64,000 nucleotides of DNA from M3007 sp964484205 (GTDB taxonomy: Bacteria > Bacteroidota > Bacteroidia > Chitinophagales > Saprospiraceae): the NCBI GenBank assembly GCA_964484205.1, contig CAZAEZ010000016.1:52147-116146 (forward strand), read 5' to 3'. How positions within the stretch are numbered: position 1 is the stretch's first letter; every line of letters starts with the position of its first letter. The notes beneath the pieces were generated by a model, which saw only the letters and a list, made by a program, of their open reading frames with translations, was not told where the DNA came from and made no database searches. Shown here piece after piece: positions 1-8,528 of the stretch. The translations under genes and the position numbers were made by a program.

Positions 1-12
1 CCACCCTTGCTT

Positions 13-690
13 ATGCTTTTGGAAGGCGCACTATTAGGATTGTCGCTGAGTTTCATGGTTGGCCCGTTGTTGTTTGCCATAGTGCAGGCCAGTTTGGAGC
101 GCGGTTTTCGCGCCGGTTTTGCGTTGGCAGCCGGTATTTGGACGAGCGATATCCTGTACATTACCCTGGTTTATCACGGTGTGGATGCACTGGCTACCTT
201 GACGGCGTTGCCGCATTTCCGGCTGTGGGCCGGCCTGCTGGGCGGTGCGGTATTGGTGATTTTCGGCCTGGGGACGTTTTTGCGGAAGCGTGTGCCCATT
301 GCGGATACGCATCATACCCCGGCCGACCGGGTGCTCGATGCCTTGGATGGTCCGGAGGCGCCGGGGGTAGAGCACAACTGGATGCGTTGGGGGTACCCGG
401 GCTATTGGCTGCGCGGATTTTTGCTGAACACCATCAACCCGTTTACTGTTTTCTTCTGGCTCGGCATTGCCAGTGCGGTGATCGTGCCCAACCAGTGGAC
501 GCCCAAGGAGACCCTTGGCTTTTTTACGGGCATGTTGATTACTCTGATCGCTACCGACACCTTGAAAGCCTATGCAGCCAAACGGGTCCGCCATTTTCTG
601 ACCCCGAAACACACGCGTTGGGTACAACGCGGCATCGGGCTTACCTTGCTGGTGTTTGGATTGGTCCTCGTGATTCGGGTGTTGATTTGA
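13..690 (+). CDS. LysE/RhtB-family amino-acid exporter
   Basis: An integral inner-membrane protein of about 225 residues with the usual size and hydrophobic pattern of LysE/RhtB translocators, which export amino acids or related small molecules by proton exchange. The N-terminus (LEGALLGLSLSFMVGPLLFAI) has the glycine/proline-rich first helix typical of the family, followed by further hydrophobic segments and a charged central loop around residues 95-125. The ATG at 13 is used; a TTG two codons upstream is also open, and because the window starts here an upstream start cannot be excluded. Substrate cannot be told from sequence. It stands alone, with about 130 bp before the next gene on the same strand. 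Confidence 0.85.
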   Translation: MLLEGALLGLSLSFMVGPLLFAIVQASLERGFRAGFALAAGIWTSDILYITLVYHGVDALATLTALPHFRLWAGLLGGAVLVIFGLGTFLRKRVPIADTHHTPADRVLDALDGPEAPGVEHNWMRWGYPGYWLRGFLLNTINPFTVFFWLGIASAVIVPNQWTPKETLGFFTGMLITLIATDTLKAYAAKRVRHFLTPKHTRWVQRGIGLTLLVFGLVLVIRVLI

Positions 691-823
691 AAACCGAGGG
701 GGCTTTCTACGTCAGTATTAGCAAACGTTCATAAAAAGGGCGTTTTCACGGCCAAAAGCCGGATTTTTGTTGTTCGCCTATTACATTCAGCAACTCATGT
801 ATTTTTTTAAAAAACAGTTTCTC

Positions 824-3800
824 ATGCGCCAAGTCTACCTTCTGCTTTGCTTAACCGGGTTCTTAACCGGGCTTTCCGCCCAAAACAGCACGCCGTTCTG
901 GGAGCCGGTAACCATTGACCGGATCGCCTTGCCGGAGGGTACGGCCCCCGACTTCAATCCCGTAAAATTTCAGGCATACGACCTGCAATACGATGCCCTG
1001 GCCCAGTTGTTGGCGCAGGCGCCGATGGAGTTTACCGAAGCGGCAGACCGCAATCCCCTGCTGATCGATTTGCCTGCGGCAGACGGTACGATCCGGACCT
1101 TCGAAGTCTGGGAATCGCCGATCATGGCGCCGGAACTGGCGGCCCGCTACCCGGACATCCGCAACTACGCCGGCCGGGCTACCGACGGCTCCGAAGCCAC
1201 GGTGCGTTTGGGTGTGACCTATCAGGGTTTTCACGCTTTTCAGTTTGAAAAAGACGGCAGCGTGCAGTCGATCCGCCCCTACGCAATGGGCCAAACGCGC
1301 TACTACCTGGCGTATAAATTGTCGGATTTGCCAAAAGAAAATGCCCTGGCTTCGGGTATTCTTTGCGGCGTGGAAGCGGCCGGCCAACCGGCCATATCGC
1401 TGGAACAAGCGGTGAAGCCCGGGCAGGCTTCCGACCGGGGCGCTGCGCTGGTCACGCTGAAAACCTACACGATTGCCATCTCGGCCCGCGGCGAATATTC
1501 CCAGTTTTTTGGCGGTACCAAACCGCTGGTTTTATCCGCCATCAATGCGGCCCTCAATTTTATTGTCGCTATTCAGGAGCGCGATTTCAGCCTGCGGCTG
1601 ATGCTGCATCCCATGAACGATCAAATCATTTTCCTCGATCCGAACACCGACCCGTTTTCCGGAAATACCGTTGGGGAATGGATGAACCAGAACCCTGCGG
1701 CGATCGATTCAATTTTGCCCAACAGCAGCTACGATATCGGACATGTTTTTTCCCGGTACATCGTCGGCAACCAGGTCGGGGTGGTGAGCGGCCGCGCCTG
1801 TAATAATGAAAACAAGGCGCGGGGCGCCTCTTCGGCACAAAACCCGCAAACGGAATATTTTTACCTGGTTGCCGCGCATGAATTCGGACACCAGCTTTCC
1901 GCCAGCCACACCTGGTCGAACTGCCCGGACAGCGAACCGCAGATCGCCCCGGGCACGGCCTTCGAGCCCGGAAGCGGCAGCACCATCATGTCGTATGCCG
2001 GATCGTGCCCCATGGGCAATAACGTGCAAAACGACAACGACTCCTACTATCACCTTGCCAGTATTATTCAGGCGCAGACCTTCATGTGGCAGGGCAGCGG
2101 TACCACATGCGGCGGTTCCATTCAAACCACCAACAATGCCCCGGAAGTGGAAATTGTCAGCCCGAACAATATGGTCATTCCGGTCAACACCCCCTTCCGC
2201 CTCACCGCAGCCGGTACGGATGCCGACGGCGATAACCTGACCTACTGCTGGGAGCAATACGACGCCGATCCGATCTCCTATCAACTGGGCATGCCGCAAA
2301 ACAACGCGCCGGCCTTTCGGTCGTATCCACCCACGACCTCGCCAACCCGCTACTTTCCCAACCTCGCCGACCTGGCAGCGAACAAGAGCACAACCGTGGA
2401 AGTACTGCCAACCTATAACCGGACCTTGAAATTCCGGGTCACCGTTCGCGACCGGCTGACCGGCCCCGGCGGCCAGGCCTGGAAGGAGATCACACTCGCT
2501 CCGCGTGTCGCTGCCGGCCCCTTCCGGGTAACTTACCCCAACAATGCCGGCATCAGCTGGTGGCCGGGCGATTTCCAAACCATTACCTGGGATGTGGCCA
2601 GCACCAACCTCAGCCCGGTGAACAGCCAACGTGTGAACATTAAAATGAGCATCAACGGCGGTCAGAGTTTTCCCATTACCCTGGCCTCCAATGTGCTCAA
2701 CCAGGGGCGTTATTGTGTGCAGGTGCCGAACGTCCCCACGACAATGGGCCGCATCATGGTAGAAGCGGCTGACAACGTGTTTTTTGACATTTCCAACAAC
2801 AACATCAGCATTCAAACGGCCGCACAGCCCGATATCAGCTTTTGCGCCGCCTCGGTGTACGATACCATTTGCCTGCCGGGCCAGTACAGCACCGTCATTA
2901 GCACGGTGGCTACTGCCGGTGTAACCGACCCGATTTCACTGAGCGTGGAAGGGTTGCCGATTGGCGTAACGGCACTGCTGACACCCAATCCGGTTGTCCC
3001 CGGAAATGATGTCACCCTGGCACTCAGCTTCCCGACCGATCAGCAGGAACTCGTGTTGAATTACAAAATCAAAGGCAGCACCGGCAGCCTGTCCGACTCC
3101 ACGACCAATACCCTGTGGGTGTACCTGAACGATTTTTCCACCCTGGCAGCCATCAAACCGGCCGATGGCGCCGGCGGACAGGTGCGCCTGCCAACCTTGC
3201 AATGGACAACCGTGGGCGCCGCTACCTACCAGGTTGAACTGGCCAACAGCCCTTCCTTTGCGCCGCAGACCATTGTTGCCACGGCGTCCAATATTGCGGT
3301 GGACAGTTTTGCGGTAACGACGCAGCTGAACGAAGGCGCAATTTATTACTGGCGTTTCCGTCCGATAAATGCTTGCGGCGTTGGCGACTGGGTGGGTCCT
3401 TTTGCCTTTGCTACCGGGCTTAATGTCTGTTCGACCTACATTTCGACCGATGTGCCGAAACCCATCACGCCGAATGCTGTGACAACGGTTGATTCCAAGA
3501 TCAACCTTCCGGCCGGCGGCGAAGTGAGTGGCGTGAAAATTACCCGTATCCAAGGGAATCACAGCTTTTTCCGAGACCTTGAAATGCGGCTTATCAGCCC
3601 GGCCGGAACCGATGTTCTGTTGTTTACCACGAAATGCGGCGGCGTGAGCGCCAACTTCAACTTTGGCTTCGACGATGCCAGCCCGACTGCCTTTGCCTGC
3701 CCGCCCAACAATACCGGCGTTTTGTACAAACCGGAAACCAGCCTTGGCGCCCTGAACGGGCAAAATACCGGTGGCGACTGGATTTTGCGCGTTAAAGATA

Positions 3801-4471
3801 ATGCCATCAGCTCCGGCGGCCAGATCAGCGGTTTTGACCTGGAGGTGTGTTCCAGCACAAGTCTGAATCCACCCTTCCTGGTCAACAACAACACCCTGCA
3901 GGTAATGCCCGGCGGCAACGCCGCAGTATCGTCTGACCTGTTGAAAACCGACGATGCCAACAACGGCCCGGATGAGCTCGTTTACACCCTGATGACCACA
4001 CCGGCTTATGGTGAATTGCACCTGAACGCAAGTGGGGTGGCCATGCAGCCGGGCGACCAGTTCACGCAAACCAACCTGGACAACAACGGCCTGCGTTACT
4101 TCGACTATGGCAACAATGTGGGCACCGATGAGTTTTGTTTCGTCGTGACCGATGGCGAAGGCGGTTTGGTTAAAGATTGTTTCACCATACAGCCTTTCCC
4201 GGTCAGCACATCGGAAAGCCTGCGCGCACTCAACTTCCTGCTGGCGCCCAACCCGGCAACGGAAACCGTGCGGCTGAGTTTTGGCGAAGCCTTGCGCTCC
4301 GATACCCGCATCCGGTTGTTTGATGCGGCCGGGCGGTTGGTGCGTACCGAGCGGGTAGCTTCCGGGCAACAGGCCGCGATTTTGCAACTGAACAAATTCC
4401 CCGAAGGTTTGTACACCGTTTTCGTGGACAATGCCGAAGGTAGCGGCGTACGCAAATTGGTCGTGCGGTAA
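824..4471 (+). CDS. Secreted reprolysin-like zinc metalloprotease with P-domain and T9SS sorting domain (paralog 1)
   Basis: Predicted secreted metzincin-type protease, 1215 aa from the ATG at 824 (an ATG at 797 and a TTG at 767 are also in frame; 824 gives the signal peptide best matching the two paralogs). Order: signal peptide ending near LSAQ; propeptide-like region; catalytic domain with HEFGHQLSASH at residues 352-362 (zinc ligands H352, H356, H362, catalytic E353; the usual metzincin Gly is Ser) and Met-turn IMSYAG near 389; Ig-like domains; FN3-like domain about 774-865; proprotein-convertase P-domain about 868-1009; cadherin-like domain about 1015-1122; type A T9SS sorting domain about 1132-1215. 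It is the only one of three tandem paralogs with an intact HExxHxxxxxH. Substrate unknown; export through the outer membrane by T9SS is inferred. Confidence 0.93.
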   Translation: MRQVYLLLCLTGFLTGLSAQNSTPFWEPVTIDRIALPEGTAPDFNPVKFQAYDLQYDALAQLLAQAPMEFTEAADRNPLLIDLPAADGTIRTFEVWESPIMAPELAARYPDIRNYAGRATDGSEATVRLGVTYQGFHAFQFEKDGSVQSIRPYAMGQTRYYLAYKLSDLPKENALASGILCGVEAAGQPAISLEQAVKPGQASDRGAALVTLKTYTIAISARGEYSQFFGGTKPLVLSAINAALNFIVAIQERDFSLRLMLHPMNDQIIFLDPNTDPFSGNTVGEWMNQNPAAIDSILPNSSYDIGHVFSRYIVGNQVGVVSGRACNNENKARGASSAQNPQTEYFYLVAAHEFGHQLSASHTWSNCPDSEPQIAPGTAFEPGSGSTIMSYAGSCPMGNNVQNDNDSYYHLASIIQAQTFMWQGSGTTCGGSIQTTNNAPEVEIVSPNNMVIPVNTPFRLTAAGTDADGDNLTYCWEQYDADPISYQLGMPQNNAPAFRSYPPTTSPTRYFPNLADLAANKSTTVEVLPTYNRTLKFRVTVRDRLTGPGGQAWKEITLAPRVAAGPFRVTYPNNAGISWWPGDFQTITWDVASTNLSPVNSQRVNIKMSINGGQSFPITLASNVLNQGRYCVQVPNVPTTMGRIMVEAADNVFFDISNNNISIQTAAQPDISFCAASVYDTICLPGQYSTVISTVATAGVTDPISLSVEGLPIGVTALLTPNPVVPGNDVTLALSFPTDQQELVLNYKIKGSTGSLSDSTTNTLWVYLNDFSTLAAIKPADGAGGQVRLPTLQWTTVGAATYQVELANSPSFAPQTIVATASNIAVDSFAVTTQLNEGAIYYWRFRPINACGVGDWVGPFAFATGLNVCSTYISTDVPKPITPNAVTTVDSKINLPAGGEVSGVKITRIQGNHSFFRDLEMRLISPAGTDVLLFTTKCGGVSANFNFGFDDASPTAFACPPNNTGVLYKPETSLGALNGQNTGGDWILRVKDNAISSGGQISGFDLEVCSSTSLNPPFLVNNNTLQVMPGGNAAVSSDLLKTDDANNGPDELVYTLMTTPAYGELHLNASGVAMQPGDQFTQTNLDNNGLRYFDYGNNVGTDEFCFVVTDGEGGLVKDCFTIQPFPVSTSESLRALNFLLAPNPATETVRLSFGEALRSDTRIRLFDAAGRLVRTERVASGQQAAILQLNKFPEGLYTVFVDNAEGSGVRKLVVR

Positions 4472-4472
4472 C

Positions 4473-4489
4473 GCGAACCTCCGGTTCGC
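4473..4489. repeat. GCGAAC palindrome directly after protease paralog 1
   Basis: Perfect hairpin GCGAACC-TCC-GGTTCGC one base after the stop codon. The same palindrome type follows paralogs 2 and 3, so it was probably duplicated with the genes. It lacks a clear T-tract; a role as 3' end stabiliser or weak terminator is inferred. Confidence 0.7.
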
Positions 4490-4579
4490 CGTTTGGGCTG
4501 TTTTAAAGAAGCGAAATTTGAAATGCGCTCTGTAGATTTTTTTTTCACCACGGAGCCATGGAGTACACGAAGAAACCTT

Positions 4580-4612
4580 ACTCGTCCTACGGCTCAAAGC
4601 CGTAGGACGAGT
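4580..4612. repeat. 15-bp-arm palindrome (GTCCTACGGC family, copy 1)
   Basis: Perfect inverted repeat with 15-nt arms (ACTCGTCCTACGGCT) and a CAA loop, in the 193-bp gap between protease paralogs 1 and 2. A relative lies at 14944-14975. It looks like a dispersed intergenic palindrome of REP type; no T-tract follows. Nothing else is recognised in this gap. Confidence 0.75.
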
Positions 4613-4664
4613 TTTCGCAGGACGCCGCAGCGGCTTCACTGATCATTCAAAAACAAAAAAACAC

Positions 4665-7600
4665 ATGCGTTTTCTAATTATTTTAATTTTTCTGGCCGGA
4701 TGCTTTTCCAGTATGAACGCTCAAACCGGCACCGGTTTCTGGACGTCGGTAATCTGGAGCGACATCACACTGGCGGAAACGGCTGAGATCGACTTTGAAC
4801 CTAAAGCCTATCAGGCATACGAGGCCGATTATGATGCACTGCGCCATCAACTGGCCCAAGCGCCCATGGAATTTACCGGCGCCGCAAAAAATGCGCCGGT
4901 AATCCTCAACCTTCCACTTGCCAATGGCACATTTGAGCGCTTTGCCCTGGTGGAGTCGCCGGTGATGGCGCCCGAATTGCAGGCGCGTTTTCCGGAAATC
5001 CGGACGTACTCCGGGTATTCCCTGGACAATCCGCAAAAAAAAATCCATTGCAGCCTGTCGCCCGGATGGGGTTTTCGGGCGATGGTGGTTCGCCCCGACA
5101 AGGGTATCGAGTACATCGAACCGCTGGCGCGCTGGCAAACGCGGTATTACCGGGTGTACGATCGGCTCGATTTTCCAAACGAGATGCGGATCGACGCGAA
5201 AACGGAAATCGTGTTTTCGCCGGATTATGATCCAACGGTGCGGGTGGCCTTGCCCGACCCGCGTCCGACCGAACGGGGCGCTGGATCACCCGACCCTGTC
5301 GTTTTGAAAAAATACCGTTTTGCAGCGGCTTGTACCGGCGAGTTTTCACAGGATAATGGCGGCACTACCCCCCTGGTCCTGGCCAAAGTGGTAGACGTTG
5401 TGAAAAAACTGAACGCCATTTACGAACGCGATCTGGCAATCCGGCTAGAGTTGGTCGCGAATAACGACAAAATTATTTTCCTCGACCCGGCAACGGACCC
5501 GTACACCGGCACAACGGTTGGCGGCTGGTTGGACCAAAACCCGCTGGCAATGGTGCAAAACCTGGGCAGCGCCGACCAGTACGACCTCGGCCACGTATTT
5601 GCCAGGTACCTGGGCGGCGGCGCGGTTGGCGTAGGGCACCTGAACAGCGGTTGCACTTCGTTTAAAGGGCGCGGTTGCTCGGCCGGCAACGTGCCTTACG
5701 GCGATTACTTTTTCTCCGTAATTGGTCAGGAGATCGGTCACCAATGGAATAGCGGCCACACCTGGACGCATTGCGGACAAAGTCCGGGCGATTTCCCCGG
5801 GTCGGCCTGCGAACCCGGCAGCGGCACTACCATCATGTCGTACTCCGGCGCCTGTGGTCCCGACAATGTTTCTTCGGGCCTCGGCGACCTGTATTACAAT
5901 GTCTGCTCGATTCTGGAAATCCGGAGTTTTGTCGAAAACGGTTTTGGCGCCAACTGCGGCGTCAATATCGTCACAGACAACACAGAACCGGTAGCCATTA
6001 TTCCCTACTCCAATGGTTTTTTCATCCCCATCAGCACGCCGTTTGAACTCAGCGGTGTAGGCCAGGATGTTGACGGCGATCCGCTGACGTATTGCTGGGA
6101 AGAGATCGACACCGGCCCACTGGTGCCGCTGGGCAGCCCGGTCGGGAATACCCCGATTTTTCGCTCGTACCCGCCCACTGCCAGCCCTACGCGTACTTTC
6201 CCGCGTATGCAGACCATTGTTTCGAACCAGTCCAGTATTGCCGAGATATTACCGACTTATACCCGCGATCTGAATTTTGCCCTGACCGTCCGGGATGACC
6301 GCGAAGGCGGCGGCGGTATCGGGATCGATACGCTGCGGTTTAAAGCGACGGATTTGGCCGGGCCTTTCCTGGTCAGCTATCCGAGCGGTGCTTCCGCAAC
6401 CTGGATTCCGGGCGAATACCAGGAAGTCACCTGGGATGTGGCCAATACCGATAAGGCACCGGTGAACTGCAAGAAAGTCAACATCAAACTGAGCACCAGC
6501 GGCGGCTTGTCGTATCCGATCACCCTGGCTACCAATGTAGCCAATACCGGCCGCTATTGCGTGCAGGTGCCCAATTTCCCAACCAACAGTGCGCGCGTTC
6601 GGGTCGAAGCTGCAGACAACGTCTTTTTTGATATTTCCAATGCCAATTTCAGAATACAGGCCCCCACGCAACCGGGGTTCACGTTTTGCCCCATGCGTGT
6701 TTTTGACACTGTTTGCCTGCCTGCTTCCTTTAGCACGGTGATCAGCACCGCCGCTCAGCTGAGTTTCAGCGAACCCATTGCGTTCAGCGCTGCCAACCTG
6801 CCTGCCGGTGTGACGGCGACCTTTACGCCGAACCCGGTTATGCCGGGTGCCGAGACGGTGATGACCCTTGATTTACCGGCAAATCAAACGGAAACTACTT
6901 TTGAAATCACCCTCCATGCACAGGCCGGTGCGCTCAGCCAGGAGCGCCTGCAAACTTTTTCGGTGTTTTTCAACGATTTTACAAACCTGGCGCTCGAATT
7001 GCCTGCCGATGGTGCGGTAGGGCAGGACCGTGGGCCTTTGTTTCGTTGGAACGGTGTGGCGGACGCCAATACGTATGAGATTCAGGTTGCCATCAACCCT
7101 TCGTTTGCAGCCGGCACCTTGGTGTCGACGAGCGATAATGTGGTGCCCGATAGTTTCCGTTTTGCAAATTTGCTGGAGAAAGGCACGGTGTACTACTGGC
7201 GGGTACGCCCGAAAAACGAATGTGGTTCCGGAGCGTGGGCAGGCCCCTATGTTTTCAGCACACTGGTGGACGTATGTGCGCTGTATGAATCGATTGACTT
7301 GCCGAAAAATATTACCGGCAGCCAAGCGATTACCGTTGAATCGAAGATCAATGTGCCGTTTGGCGGGCAGGTCAGCGACGTGAATATTTCGCGCATTCAA
7401 GGCTTCCATGAGTATTTCAAAGACCTGGAAATGCACCTCATCAGCCCATCGGGCAAAGATGTGCTGCTGTTCAAAGACAAATGCCCGAACTACAACGGCA
7501 ACTTCAGTTTCGGCTTTGACGACAGTAAACCCGGCATATTCGGCTGCCCGCCGCCTAAAGACGGCGCCAGTTACAAACCGGTGGAAAACCTGAGCAAATT

Positions 7601-8318
7601 TAATGGTGACAACATCAATGGTGACTGGATACTCCGGGTAAAAGACAATCTGATCAGTTCCGGCGGCGCCATTCAGGTTTTCAACCTGGAATTGTGTTCC
7701 AATACCACCTCCAACCCACCGGTTTTGGTGAACAACAACCCGCTCCAGGTAGCGCCCGGGGCAAATGCCGGGATATCCGTCAGTTTGTTGAAAACCGAAG
7801 ATGCCAACAACAGCGATGCCGAACTGCTGTACACGCTGATGACCATACCGGCGCATGGTCAGCTCCAACTGAACGGCAGCGGGGTGGCCATGCAGGTAGG
7901 CGATCAGTTTACCCAGCTCGACCTGAACAACAACGGCCTGCGCTACTTCGATTATGGCAGCAGCACCGGACCGGATGCATTTTGTTTCACGGTGACGGAC
8001 GGCGAAGGCGGTCTGATCAAGGCCTGCTTCACCGTACAGCCGTTCCCCGTCAGCACTCAGGAAACTACGCGTGCGCTCAACTTCCTGCTGGCACCCAACC
8101 CGGCTACCGAAATCGTTCGGATTGCTTTTGGCGAGGCACTGCGTTCCGACACCCGGATTCGCGTGTTTGATGCAGCCGGTCGCCTGGTGCACAATGCGGT
8201 GCTGGCCGGTGGCCAGGTATTTGCTCAACTCGATGTGGCCCGCTTACCGGAAGGGTTGTACACGGTAGCGGTGGATAACCGGGAAGGCTCCGGGGTGCGC
8301 AAACTTGTTGTGCGGTAA
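4665..8318 (+). CDS. Secreted metalloprotease-like protein with P-domain and T9SS sorting domain (paralog 2, zinc motif altered)
   Basis: 1217 aa, same architecture as the gene before it: signal peptide, propeptide-like region, reprolysin-like domain, Ig-like domains, FN3-like domain, P-domain, cadherin-like domain and a type A T9SS tail nearly identical to paralog 1 (ALNFLLAPNPATE). The zinc site reads QEIGHQWNSGH at residues 355-365: the first His ligand is Gln (codon CAG at 5727-5729), while Glu356, His359 and His365 and the IMSYSG Met-turn remain. By family knowledge this should weaken or abolish zinc binding, so the protein may be a pseudoprotease with a binding role. The signal region contains LAGC, a lipobox-like string, but the T9SS tail and paralogs argue for ordinary signal peptidase cleavage after MNAQ. 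Confidence 0.92.
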   Translation: MRFLIILIFLAGCFSSMNAQTGTGFWTSVIWSDITLAETAEIDFEPKAYQAYEADYDALRHQLAQAPMEFTGAAKNAPVILNLPLANGTFERFALVESPVMAPELQARFPEIRTYSGYSLDNPQKKIHCSLSPGWGFRAMVVRPDKGIEYIEPLARWQTRYYRVYDRLDFPNEMRIDAKTEIVFSPDYDPTVRVALPDPRPTERGAGSPDPVVLKKYRFAAACTGEFSQDNGGTTPLVLAKVVDVVKKLNAIYERDLAIRLELVANNDKIIFLDPATDPYTGTTVGGWLDQNPLAMVQNLGSADQYDLGHVFARYLGGGAVGVGHLNSGCTSFKGRGCSAGNVPYGDYFFSVIGQEIGHQWNSGHTWTHCGQSPGDFPGSACEPGSGTTIMSYSGACGPDNVSSGLGDLYYNVCSILEIRSFVENGFGANCGVNIVTDNTEPVAIIPYSNGFFIPISTPFELSGVGQDVDGDPLTYCWEEIDTGPLVPLGSPVGNTPIFRSYPPTASPTRTFPRMQTIVSNQSSIAEILPTYTRDLNFALTVRDDREGGGGIGIDTLRFKATDLAGPFLVSYPSGASATWIPGEYQEVTWDVANTDKAPVNCKKVNIKLSTSGGLSYPITLATNVANTGRYCVQVPNFPTNSARVRVEAADNVFFDISNANFRIQAPTQPGFTFCPMRVFDTVCLPASFSTVISTAAQLSFSEPIAFSAANLPAGVTATFTPNPVMPGAETVMTLDLPANQTETTFEITLHAQAGALSQERLQTFSVFFNDFTNLALELPADGAVGQDRGPLFRWNGVADANTYEIQVAINPSFAAGTLVSTSDNVVPDSFRFANLLEKGTVYYWRVRPKNECGSGAWAGPYVFSTLVDVCALYESIDLPKNITGSQAITVESKINVPFGGQVSDVNISRIQGFHEYFKDLEMHLISPSGKDVLLFKDKCPNYNGNFSFGFDDSKPGIFGCPPPKDGASYKPVENLSKFNGDNINGDWILRVKDNLISSGGAIQVFNLELCSNTTSNPPVLVNNNPLQVAPGANAGISVSLLKTEDANNSDAELLYTLMTIPAHGQLQLNGSGVAMQVGDQFTQLDLNNNGLRYFDYGSSTGPDAFCFTVTDGEGGLIKACFTVQPFPVSTQETTRALNFLLAPNPATEIVRIAFGEALRSDTRIRVFDAAGRLVHNAVLAGGQVFAQLDVARLPEGLYTVAVDNREGSGVRKLVVR

Positions 8319-8417
8319 CGCGAACTGTTAGTTCGCGTTCGAGACAGTAACAGCGCAGTGCGAGAAAACTATTCGCGCTGCGCTGTTTTTTTTAGCGCGA
8401 ACTAACAGTTCGCGTTA
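8316..8417. repeat. Composite palindromic element with terminator hairpin
   Basis: A 102-bp nested structure after paralog 2. The left end (8316-8337, beginning TAACGCGAACTGTT) and right end (8396-8417) are exact inverted copies of each other, and each is itself a hairpin (GCGAACT/AGTTCGC). Between them is a GC-rich stem-loop (ACAGCGCAG...CTGCGCTGT, about 8350-8383) followed by eight T residues, a convincing rho-independent terminator for the plus strand. It partly overlaps the stop codon of the gene. Confidence 0.75.
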
Positions 8418-8528
8418 CAAAACCAGATTTTGCCGCCCATTTGCCAAGGTTGAAGCCCAATGTTGAACCTTACCCTCCGGTGTTTGTCTACTTTCGCGCT
8501 ACTTCATTTTTATTAAACAACTCCACCA

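Noticed and set aside
2936..4639. Long minus-strand open frame (567 codons) opposite protease paralog 1, and similar ones opposite paralogs 2 and 3
   Set aside because: Overlaps a well-supported gene on the other strand; composition is that of an antisense frame under strong codon bias, with no domain or signal peptide.
4695..4703. Lipobox (LAGC) in protease paralog 2
   Set aside because: The two paralogs lack it, the Cys lies only 13 residues from the start, and a normal cleavage site follows; a T9SS tail also argues for a soluble or sorted product.
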